This document shows positions 22,270 through 31,000 of a DNA stretch of 64,000 nt, piece by piece. This DNA comes from Marasmius tenuissimus (taxonomy: Eukaryota; Basidiomycota; Agaricomycetes; Agaricales; Marasmiaceae), in NCBI GenBank assembly GCA_029532415.1, contig JAQOTA010000050.1, positions 3,720,001-3,784,000 of the forward strand, read 5' to 3'. Each line of letters opens with the position of its first letter. Positions within the stretch are counted from its first letter, which is position 1. The translations under genes and the position numbers were made by a program. Below the pieces are notes generated by a model, which saw only the letters and a program-made list of their open reading frames with translations, made no database searches and had not been told where the DNA came from.

Positions 22270-23194
22270 TCATCTGAGCCATTCCAACGACTCGTCTTTC
22301 CAGTAGTACCATTGGCTGAGGTGTCTTCCAGCACCTGCATACTCAACCCCACTAATTCCCTGTGCGTGCTGTAGACTTGCTGTCAACCATCGCTCTCCGG
22401 ATGTTGATAAATGAGCTGAAGTGACTGACCTTATCCCTGATCATCCAGTTTGCGACCTTCCTAGCCTTCATCCCGGCCTCTCTTTCGACATCCTCCAAGC
22501 GTTTCACGACCTCACTCCTGAAGTCTTTGCTCAACTCAATCCAATCGGCCCCAGAGAACCCGCAATCGCGATCCATAAACCTGGGGTCGTTTTCTTTCTT
22601 CCGCTTCCCGACCATGTACGTCGCATCCGGATAATCCTCCACCAGCTCAATCAGCATCCTCACGGCCTCACTCTCGCCGCTTTTGGCCACAAACTCATCC
22701 ACGTCGGCTTTGCTGGGTCTGGGAGGATATTGATTCACAAATTTCCATCCCAAATCGGTATTGACCAGCGCTTCCAACGCCTGAGTGTCTTCCGCATCGT
22801 CCGTATGGTTATAATGCGTGCCGTACATCCCCAACATACACCCCTCGATATCCTTCAGGTGAGGGTGCAAAGCGTCTTCGCAGGCCTCGAAAAGCCAAGC
22901 AGGAATGGCTCGCCTCACCCGAGCACGGCGTTGCTCGATTGAGAGTAAAGCTGGGTTCCGAGAAGGAGCTGGAGATGGAGCGCGGGAGGCTTCGCGTGCC
23001 TGAAGGGCCCTCTTGAGTGCAGGACAGCTGTTGACGATGCCCTTGTCGATACAAAAGTCGATGTAGCTAGCCGGAGCCACAGAGAACGGTTGGCCTTTAT
23101 ACTTCCCGAACGAGAAGCGGTATTCTTTGGGGGCTTTGGATTTAGACCCAGCCTTCCGTGGCTGCGCTGCGTTGGATTTGGTGGGAGAGGGCAT
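22270..23194 (-). CDS. Local family copy D, long form with FGKYKG domain
   Basis: Two exons (22430-23194, 22270-22368; 61-nt intron), 287 residues. N-terminal basic tail, then EYRFSFGKYKGQPFSVAPAS and YIDFCIDKGIV (about residues 24-55), which resembles the short DUF3820 / exonuclease X C-terminal module (FGKYKG-P-S-P-YL). A linker leads to the middle domain RRAIPAWLFEACEDAL, FVNQYPPRPSKADVDEF, DWIELSKDFRSEVVKRLEDVE and the exon end ANWMIRDK. The last exon encodes HAQGISGVEYAG...YYWKDES..WLR, as in all copies. No signal peptide or membrane helix. The FGKYKG module is known from nucleic-acid-linked proteins, so a nucleic-acid role is possible but unproven. A 5' relic of a copy-E-like gene lies just upstream. 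Confidence 0.88.
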
Positions 23195-23399
23195 GGTAGT
23201 AATGAGAGTGGGAGGAAGACGTCTCTAAATCAAGTTACAGGCGGATGGATCTATGACACTGCGGCACCGGATGTATGATGCTCGCGCACAGCGCCTAGAT
23301 CTTGTCTCAACGTGAGACTTCCGCCTCGGTGACTCCGACCAGAATATGACGGGGAACGGTGCGTTTTGGGACATAAATTAAGCTACGGCAATGTGATAA

Positions 23400-23627
23400 T
23401 CTTCTATGGATGCTTGGTTTCTTTGGGGAGATAGGGGTGGCAACTTTTGTGACTTTTACCGTGGAAGAGGTCTTTGGTTTGGGTTTCGGAGACGTCAAAG
23501 TTGTCTTGGTGCGCATTGTTGTGATTCTTGTTTCGGTTGTGGTTGTGGTTTGAGACGGATCACGGAACGGGTGGAATTTCGGAACAGCCTCATCGGCTGA
23601 ACTCTTCGATCTCACATGCTCTGGCAT
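23400..23627 (-). pseudogene. 5' relic of a copy-E-like family gene
   Basis: From 23516 down to about 23400 the minus strand encodes MRTKTTLTSPK, TSSTVKV and ATPISPKKP, matching the first 37 or so residues of copy E (MRTKTTLTSTTK, TSSTAKS, STPISPKKP). The leader upstream of the ATG is also similar (gtgcgcattgt; gga--cggaa). Homology stops before the FGKHKG domain, so no family domain remains. Its upstream edge directly abuts the bestrophin relic at 23640. Confidence 0.75.
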
Positions 23628-23639
23628 CTCCTACTTGGG

Positions 23640-23990
23640 TATGCATCCCACTCCCACCCAATCACCACCCCCAGCACTGTCGAATTCACGCTCGGTATTG
23701 CCACGTCCTCCACATGTTCCTGTATCTTGAGTGAGGCGATGGCCGCGGCGAATAGTGTAGAAGAAATGCAATCCAGACTCGCCTGATAACGCTGCCCCGA
23801 CCCTTGAACATTTAATTCAAAGGGACTAGTACAACGAGATAAGACGCTTGTAATTGCATGAGGGAGGGAGAAGGAGGCGAGGACGAAGACGGGCGGAGTG
23901 TGTGGTGTCTTGTGAATGACCGGTTTTCCATCCCTCGGGTGAGAGGGACATATTGGGAGATGGGAAAATTCTAGAGTGACACCCACAGTG
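23640..23990 (-). pseudogene. 5' relic of the bestrophin gene
   Basis: Minus-strand translation gives LKIQEHVEDVAIPSVNSTV and LGVVIG against LKIAKHVEDVAIPNVMLTV and LGVVIG in the intact gene at 9643. At DNA level homology begins with the leader (atctccca.atgtccctc) and continues through a region with small indels that break the frame, so no product is possible. It ends at the sequence coding LGVVIG, before the first intron, and the pore and C-terminal halves are absent. It follows family copy C exactly as the intact bestrophin follows copy B, which supports duplication of the pair. Confidence 0.85.
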
Positions 23991-24155
23991 ATTCAATGAT
24001 CAACATCTCTCCCGCAAACACACATTGCATCCTAAGTCGATATTCCACTCTAGATCAATTCAATTCAAAGCTGCAGTACAAGTTACAGGACATGAAAAAT
24101 GTTGATCTCAGAGCACCCTTCACCTAGAATTTCTGGCATAGGCAACTGAGTCGCG

Positions 24156-24798
24156 TCACCACTCGAGCCACATCACCGACTCGTCTTTCCAGTCAAACCA
24201 CTCGCGGAGGTGTATTCCACCGCCTGCGTAATGGATCCCGCTGATTCGCTCTGCGTGCTAATATAAAACAAGGTCAACCATCCATCGCGACAGCAGTGGA
24301 CGAATGAAAATGCACCTTATCCCTAATCATCCAGTTCGCTACCTCTCTAGCCCCTATCCCAGCCACTTCTTCAACCTCCTCTAGAGATTTCATCACCTCC
24401 TTCTTAAACACATCCGTCAACTCAACCCAGACCTCCCCCGTAAACATGTTATCCTGCAAAGCCAGCCTCCGATCGGTCTCGACGTCTTCCGTGTCTGGGT
24501 AACCCTCCACTATCTCAAGCAGCTTATTCACAGTTTCATACGTCTCCTCGTTCGTGCCAGCCTTGAGTCCGTCAAATTGAGCTTTGCTAGGTCGGGGAGG
24601 ATATTGATCGACAAAGTGCCTTCCAGATGGGGTGTCGATGAGTGATTCTAATGCGATGGTGGTTTTGAGTTCTCGATCGAGGGTGTTCTTAAATTGGAGG
24701 TGTAAGGCTCGTCCGCAGGCTTGGTAAAGCCACGGAGGGATCGCTTGTTGTACCCGATCGCGACTTTCACTGAGTGACGTGGACTGGGAGGAGGCCAT
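24156..24798 (-). CDS. Local family copy C, short form, unknown function
   Basis: Two exons (24316-24798, 24156-24257; 58-nt intron), 194 residues. Like copy B it lacks the FGKYKG domain. It has QAIPPWLYQACGRALHL, HFVDQYPPRPSKAQFDGL, VNKLLEIVEGYPDTEDV, EVWVELTDVFKKEVMKSLEE and the exon end ANWMIRDK; the last exon gives HAERISGIHYAG...WFDWKDES..WLEW, one residue longer than its relatives. The middle domain, intron position and terminal exon match copy B best, fitting a mirrored duplicate of it. No catalytic motif, signal or membrane segment. The open frame and conserved splicing argue that it is still selected, although both original neighbours (orphan protein and bestrophin) have decayed on this side. 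Confidence 0.85.
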
Positions 24799-25101
24799 TC
24801 GGAAGAGCGTGGGTTGGGAGTTTTAGGTCTGGAGCCCAGGTTTTCGCTGAGGGCTGAGTGGTGGGCTGAGAACGAAGCTCGAGAGAGAGAGAGAGGTTTT
24901 TACGTTTTATACGCGCACGAATGGATCGTGGACTCGGAAGCGAAGCAACAACCGTACGTCGGATCGTAATTTCCTCGAGTTTGTCAAATCTGAAACTTCC
25001 GTACTACCTGGTTGTGAGAACGACGGATCGAAGAAGCTGACCTTATTCGATCTCTTGGAACCGATCCGGGATATTCTTGACAGGATGGAAAATGTAGTGA
25101 T
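24799..25101. other. Intergenic upstream of copy C
   Basis: About 300 bp with copy C's promoter region (minus strand) and a short ga repeat near 24878-24893. No gene seen. Confidence 0.5.
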
Positions 25102-25350
25102 CCATCGAACCAAAAGGAAATTCGACATAATCCCGAACGAAGTCCAGTCCTCGTAAGTGCGGATACCGATCCATCATCTTGCATGAAATGCTGGGCTAAA
25201 ATATCGCATCGCCGACAAATCTCGTACTTTTGAGCTGGACAGGGAGGCCAAGGGAGAGGCAGAGCTCTGATGTGGGAGGCGATTGACCATCTTCTTCAAA
25301 AGAGCGGAAGTCGGTCTCAGTCATGGCGAGACCAATAAAGGCGTATCAAC
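25102..25350 (-). pseudogene. C-terminal relic of the orphan kinase-like family
   Basis: The minus strand encodes FIGLAMTETDF, then SFEEDGQSPPTSELCLSLG and LPVQLK, then, after a stop, KMMDRYPHLRGLDF. The intact gene at 4526-6559 has FVGLTFSKAEID, SFVEDGRSPLTPELCLSLG, LPVKLK and KMMYRYQLLRGFNP in the same order. The WSTD-type segment is replaced by a stop-containing stretch and everything upstream is missing. It lies upstream of copy C on the minus strand, mirroring the intact gene's place upstream of copies A and B. Confidence 0.82.
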
Positions 25351-25610
25351 TGTTTTGAAAGTGAACGGAGAATTCAGGGAGAGATAGATCGATAGCCCTC
25401 CAATACCTTCGGACCCGTTTCCGACACGCACTGAAAGGCACTGCTAAGCGGGGGAGTCATGAGCGTAAAGCTCAAAATGAAATTCTGGTGGACATGTGAA
25501 CAGTCAAGAAATATATAGTAAAGGTAAACCGCAGAGGGCTCAACGAATGCTATGGATACAAAGATTGAAATGTGGTTGAAAGTCCAAGATAGTAGGCGAC
25601 GTGAACATGC

Positions 25611-26587
25611 TCACTTGAGCCACTCGACTGAGACATCCCTCCAAAAGGAATACTCGCACTGGTTCTTGCCACCACCTGTGTATTCGATTCCACCAATGCA
25701 CTCAGCATGCTATAAGCGCCATCGTTACCACTAGGACTTCCTGCGTTGAGCGCATTTGAACTCACCTTATCTCTGACTAACCAGTTCGCGACCTTCCTGG
25801 CCTTCGCTCCTGCCTCCCTCTCAACGTCGTTCAAACACTGAACGACCTCGTCCCTGAAATCCTTGCTTAGTACAACCCACTCATCCCCAGTGAATGCATC
25901 GTAACAATCCACAATTCTCGGGTCGCGCTCGTTCTCCTTTTGGTACCTCCTGACGTCGTAGCTGCGATCCGGATAGTCTTCGACAAGGGCAATCAACCTT
26001 GCCACAGCTTCGCATATATCCTTTTGAGCAAAGAACTCATCGTAGTTCGCTTTTGGAGGTCGAGGAGGGTATTGCCTCATGAAGTCCTGTTTAACGATAT
26101 CCTCCATCTCCCCCAGCACCCTGGCCTTTTTCCGCTCGAGATCTTCATCGTCCCACTCCCATGGATCGGGGTTCTTCCTGTCTGGAAATAGGAGATCTTC
26201 GCAGGCTTCGAAAAGCCACTCGGGTATGAGCTGCTTCAACCTGGCGCGACGTTGTTCCAGTGAGAGCTGACCGGGACCGCCAGAGTTCGAAGAGGATAAC
26301 GTCCTCGAGTTACGATTGCCACGAGAGGCTTCGATGGCATTCTTAAGGGCGGGGTACTGGTCGACGACGCCGGCCTTGACACACCAGTCGACGTAGCTGG
26401 ATGGGACCAGGGAGAGAGGTTTGCCTTTGTGTTTCCCAAATGTGAAGTGGTATTCCTCTGTGGACGTCTGAGCAGTGGGCTTCTTTGGGGAGATCGGGGT
26501 GGATAGCGTGGTAGATTTCGCTGTGGAAGAGGTCTTTGTTCTCGTTTGAGTTTTGGTAGTGGAGGTCAAAGTTGTCTTTGTGCGCAT
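25611..26587 (-). CDS. Local family copy E, long form with FGKHKG domain
   Basis: Two exons (25766-26587, 25611-25709; 56-nt intron), 306 residues, the longest copy. A Thr/Lys-rich N-terminus (about 45 residues) precedes EEYHFTFGKHKGKPLSLVPS and SYVDWCVKAGVV, the DUF3820-like module. The middle domain follows: KQLIPEWLFEACEDLLF, MRQYPPRPPKANYDEFF, EWVVLSKDFRDEVVQCLNDVE, ending at ANWLVRDK. The last exon encodes HAECIGGIEYTG...FWRDVS..WLK, the most diverged terminal exon. Reading through the intron would add a long non-homologous tail, so I prefer the spliced model shared by all copies. A 5' relic of a very similar gene sits at 23400-23627. Function unknown. Confidence 0.86.
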
Positions 26588-27573
26588 TGTCGTGGTGGTT
26601 TCAGTTCGGGATAGTCACGTTCAAATGCCACGCCTATAACCGGATTGCGGAACCGGCAGGAAATTTCTGGAACGCTTGGGCCTGTGAGATGAGCATAAGC
26701 GTCAACCGTCGCTGTGAGGGGTTAATTGCAGACTGCTGTAACGCTTCTGTGGTTCCTCAAACGAAGCATACTACTTGACCTGCTCGTGTCGTGGTGAAAG
26801 AAAGGTAAGTAACACCCATTAGCACCCACAAATCAATCCTCCACGCGTCTGAGTCACGCGACATTGGCCAAATACTTACAAACTCCATGAATCCTCAAAT
26901 GAAAAAATTCGCTCGCCCTTTTCCTCGTTGCAACGTTCGAGGTAAGCTGTTCGTCTTCGTCTTGTTCACCTACGCTTCATTTCGCGAAGATTACATATTT
27001 ATACTATGAAGGACGGTGTATAACCACTCCTCATGTTTATTTTTCTACTTTTACAACGGTATCTGAGCTTTTCCTAGCTCTCCATTTTTTTCGTTCGTTT
27101 CATGTCCTCCGCTGATCGCTGATTACTTCCTCCCTTCAGGCAGGCTCCTTTTCATCAGCTTGTACTTTGTATCCCAATGGGTGAGTCAAAAGCCCTTTTT
27201 TTTCGAATCCTCATTTCCCTGGCGATGATTACACTTTTTTATTCACACTGTACGAAGGCTTGGTGTTGTTAACCTTGTCCTGATGTGTTTTTCTACAACG
27301 GTATATGAGCCAATGTTGGATTTTTGTCATCTGATTCAACCTATGATATCCGTTTACCCGCTTGCTCATCATTACTTCCATCAGATACAGGTGTGTACAG
27401 CAGTGAATCAATTCTCGATGGACGGGTCCAGAGGATGCAAGCTGTAGTCGCGAGTAGATGTGTTCTCATCGTTATGGGTCAGTCCATGTATGTAGACGTG
27501 GGATGATTGTTGAAGCATATTGCCATTGTTCCGCCAAACCTCCACTGCCCTAACTCTCCATCTACCTTTCCAT
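26588..27573. other. Intergenic with an old tandem duplication
   Basis: About 990 bp without a supportable gene. About 27031-27130 and 27275-27385 share in order tttttcta, acaacggtat, tgagc and, further on, cgct, attacttcc-tc and cagg, suggesting an old tandem copy about 245 bp apart. T-rich runs are frequent. Confidence 0.45.
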
Positions 27574-28287
27574 CTAAGAATGGTTCTCAAGTTCCAACGC
27601 GTCCTTCGGCATCTGCCCCTGCATCTGAGTGAGCGCTCCGGCCAGGACGTATATGAATGGCGCGTTCTTCACGGGCGGAGGCGTGGATGTGTAGGCAACG
27701 GGAAGGGTACAACGGGGACAGAGATGGCGGAATTGCCGTTCGTGGCCATTTTCCCTGGCAGACGCAACATCCGAAAGTCAATGGTAAATAACGAAAGTAA
27801 TAAACCGTAATTGGAACACACCGTTCAATAAGAACCGCATCACCCGCCACTGTGTTCAACTTGAATACGCGCGCAGGACCGGAATCGGAGCTTTGAGAAC
27901 GTATCACGCTTGCATTGTCGATTTTGCGGTGTGGGAGTGACGAGAGGGATTTGTCTATCACGAGCTAAAATGGAATGTTCGGTTATGTGAGCCGTGAGTC
28001 CATGGGGGAGGGCGGTGGTGTTTCAACGCCGGACGCACGATAAATTCGCCGCAGATACAATCTAAAAACGGAACGAGCAGATAATCAGAAAGGGTTGCAT
28101 GGCCCCAAGTGAGTGATATACCACTGACAATACACACGAAGGGCGGCTGCCGACGAGGCTGTGGGTTGGGCTAGAGGTGGGGAAATTTCGCTGTAATTAG
28201 GAAGATAAATTCGCCAGTGTAACTTGAGTAAGGCCATTCACCGTCTGTAGAGGAAGATACGGCAGAGCGGGAGACAACCTTGGGCAT
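27574..28287 (-). CDS. STEEP1: STEEP1 (CXorf56/UPF0428) family protein
   Basis: Homolog of human STEEP1, which in animals helps STING leave the ER; fungi lack STING, so the ancestral role must differ. Five exons (27574-27754, 27822-27964, 28039-28061, 28129-28170, 28242-28287), 144 residues. It starts MPKVVSRSAVSS, then LRVYYCICGEFI across two junctions, LVIDKSLSSLPHRKIDNA, ARVFKLN and, after the last intron, RENGHERQFRHLCPRCTLP with PPPVKNAPFIYVL. The CIC and CPRC cysteine pairs are probably zinc ligands. The C-terminal helical tail of animal proteins is missing, or follows an intron I did not find, so the last residues are uncertain. Divergent from the ankyrin gene over 215 bp. Confidence 0.85.
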
Positions 28288-28502
28288 AAATGAAATGGAA
28301 TGCCTTCAGGATGAAGGCTTAGGTCAAGGTAAGAGGGAGAATAGAATGTCAGCTAGGCGCCGTCTGTTCAACAAAAAGGCATCGGATTTAAAATCAACGC
28401 GTTACACTGCCACATCCATTATGGCCCTGGGCGCATAAATTATCCCCAGCGGTTTTACTTGCATACTCTTCCTTTCTCCCTTCTCCATCCCCAATCATCA
28501 CC

Positions 28503-30547
28503 ATGGCTGAAAAAGATCCAGGTGCTCGTTTGCGCCGGGCTGTAAAGGGTGCGTCTTCGACTCTCTTATATTCCTGCCGCCGTTTATTTATGTGCTTTAT
28601 ATCTGACTCCGTTTTTCCCAGAGAACAACCTTTTTCTCGTCAAACGACTCGTACAGAGGACAGATCAACGGAATCCTGACTCCTCGCATCGGCGGTACAC
28701 CTCACTTTGTTGGGCAGCAGTGCTGGGGCATGAAGAGACATTCGAATTTCTACTAGAGAATGGGCACGACCAGGACGAATGCAGTCGAGTGCGTAGTCAG
28801 GCTCTGTTTTTCTCATCGGTGTTCCTGACATCAATCACTCCCACGTATCCTTCATCAACGCTCATAGGACAATGAGAACAACACGATCCTGATGCTTCTA
28901 GCTGACCAGAAGGCATCTGCTCTGAGCCCTTACTCCTCCTCGATATCGACGACCGGCGATAGTATGCGAGCTGCTATGCGGATGGCCAGGCTCTATTTCG
29001 ATTATTACCCGAAGACGATACATTGGGCGAATATCCATGGAAAGACGGCCTTGCATGTGGCGGCCCTGAGTGGGAATGAGGAACTCGTCAGGGTATGCAA
29101 AACCTCCGCTATTTCTTCTCCGATTGACAAGGCCTGGTTGGCCGGTGGGGGCTCGTCACTGATATGGTCATCTTTCCCCTTTCTAGATGTTTTGCGACCT
29201 CGGCGCCGACCTGAATCTGAGTGACAACCAGGGAAACACACCACTGCATTAGTATGTCCTTACGGTATTCATTCTAGCTGTTACTTACTGTTCGGTCATT
29301 CCGGTTTTAGTGCAAGTGCTTGGGGCCATTTACCTGTACGCCGTTCACTTCTGTCCACATCGCCGCTTTCATCATTAGCTCATATATGACCACTTAGGTC
29401 GTTCAACTACTCATCGAGAGAGGGTGTATATACGCTGCCAAGAATGACGAAGGCTTCATGGCATCAGACTATGCCTATTCGTATGTGCCTGACTGCTGAA
29501 TCCAGACTCACCTCATCTCATCATCCCTTGTTTTTTAGTATAAGCACACGGGACGCGCTACAAGATGCTGCAAGAATACAGTACGAGAACAACAAAAAGA
29601 CGCGACGGGCAATGAATCAACCGCGAGGAGGTAGTGATCTGAATGGTCATCCCATAGCGTCCACCGCTAGCCCTTCCAAAATACGGGAGATCCGCTCGCC
29701 TGTACCTCGACATCGCAGTGGATCGGGTACTAGCCGGACAACGAACACCTCGGATAGTGGCGACGAAAGCGCGGGCTTAGTTCCTACACCTCATTCTCAA
29801 ACTTCAATATCAACGTCGTCATCTCCCTCACACCATTCTCATTTCCACAATAACTATGGCATGAGTTATTCGTCATCGTCTACTTCCAATTTTCCGGGTG
29901 CTCTGAATCCACCCGCTCATCCATCGTCAGCTTTGTCGCAGTTAGCATCTCGGGTGAGGGAACGCGATGCTGACGCGATGGAGAAGTACATGCGGAGGAA
30001 TCGGAGCGAGAGTTCGTCGACAGATAATAGGTCCGCCAACGGCTCGTTCACTTCCGCACCTTCCCCCAATGGTGACAATCTGGGGGTGTTTCCCACAAGC
30101 GGATCGTCGACTCCGAGACGACTTCGACCTTCGATATCAGCATCCCAATTGCGTTCGCATCAGGAGTTGCCGGAAAGCAGGACTCGGGCCGGGACGAACC
30201 CCACTTCGTCGAGACCTCAGGTCTCGAATAGCTCGTCTTCCTCTTCTATGCAGAACACCCATCAACACCCTGGGAAGGTTGTGCGATCCCCTTCGACGTC
30301 CCATTCGTTGCGGTCGAAAGGTTCACTTGATTTTGAGGGGCCCGGAAGTTATACAGGGCCTCCTAGTCAGTACGCGCAATTCCCGGAGCCGCCGTTCCCC
30401 AGCGAAGATAACCATACGCCGACTGTTGGACGACGGATGGCCTTCCATCCGATATCAAAACCTAGTCTGGAGTTGCTGAATCCCGGAAACTCGAGTGTTG
30501 GCCACCGGAGAGGGCTGTCTGCAACAGCTTCATTCAGAGGTGCATGA
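28503..30547 (+). CDS. Ankyrin-repeat protein, AVO2-like (TORC2 subunit)
   Basis: Seven exons (28503-28548, 28622-28788, 28868-29092, 29187-29251, 29311-29335, 29398-29480, 29539-30547), 539 residues. The start ARLRRAVKENNLFLVKRLVQR closely follows yeast Avo2 (RLREAI.GNLLIVKRLLRR). Ankyrin repeats fill about residues 10-190: TSLCWAAVLGHEETFEFLL, HGKTALHVAALSGNEELVR, NQGNTPLHYASAWGHLPV. The remaining 350 residues are Ser/Pro/Thr-rich and probably phosphorylated, as in Avo2. Avo2 is a non-essential subunit of TOR complex 2 at the plasma membrane. Ankyrin assignment is firm; the AVO2 name rests on the N-terminus and overall layout, and another ankyrin scaffold is possible. Confidence 0.85.
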
Positions 30548-31000
30548 GCCCGTGAGTTTGGAGAAGGTGCTGTTCTTGTGTTGTAATATCGTTGTCTGTT
30601 GTTCGACCCGTGTTTTCTAGTGTATCCATTCTTCACCATCCATCGCTTTGTATGATTATCATTTCCCAGTCTCTCAATCTGCACAACAAATCACTTATGG
30701 ACAGTTCTGCAGTGTGTATCATTATTTATCTATTAGATAGTTGTAAACTTGAAGCGATTCTCATTCCTTGTGCGGGGCTTGGAAGGCAGAAGAAGCCTTT
30801 CAAAGTTAGAGTCCATGAGTCAACTTACTGTAACCGGCTCCCGGGCATGCTTCGGTGTGTGTGCTGTCACGCTTGGAGCGGCTGGCGGTTCGGAAGGCGA
30901 GGGCCTGGGGTTATGAAATGAACAACACTTGCGCTGTGTCGTATATAATCGGGATGCTTCTCTCTCTTTATTAACTCATCCAGGACACACTTGAACCACA
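30548..31000. other. Intergenic, 3' flank and promoter
   Basis: About 450 bp between two plus-strand genes. A TATA-like 'tatataat' lies near 30942, about 55 bp before the transporter ATG. Nothing else recognised. Confidence 0.55.

Noticed and set aside
22421..22942. 173-codon plus-strand frame
   Set aside because: Antisense shadow of copy D, whose homologs support the minus strand.
25550..25765. Long read-through tail of copy E
   Set aside because: The other four copies splice here, and the spliced exon matches the family signature.
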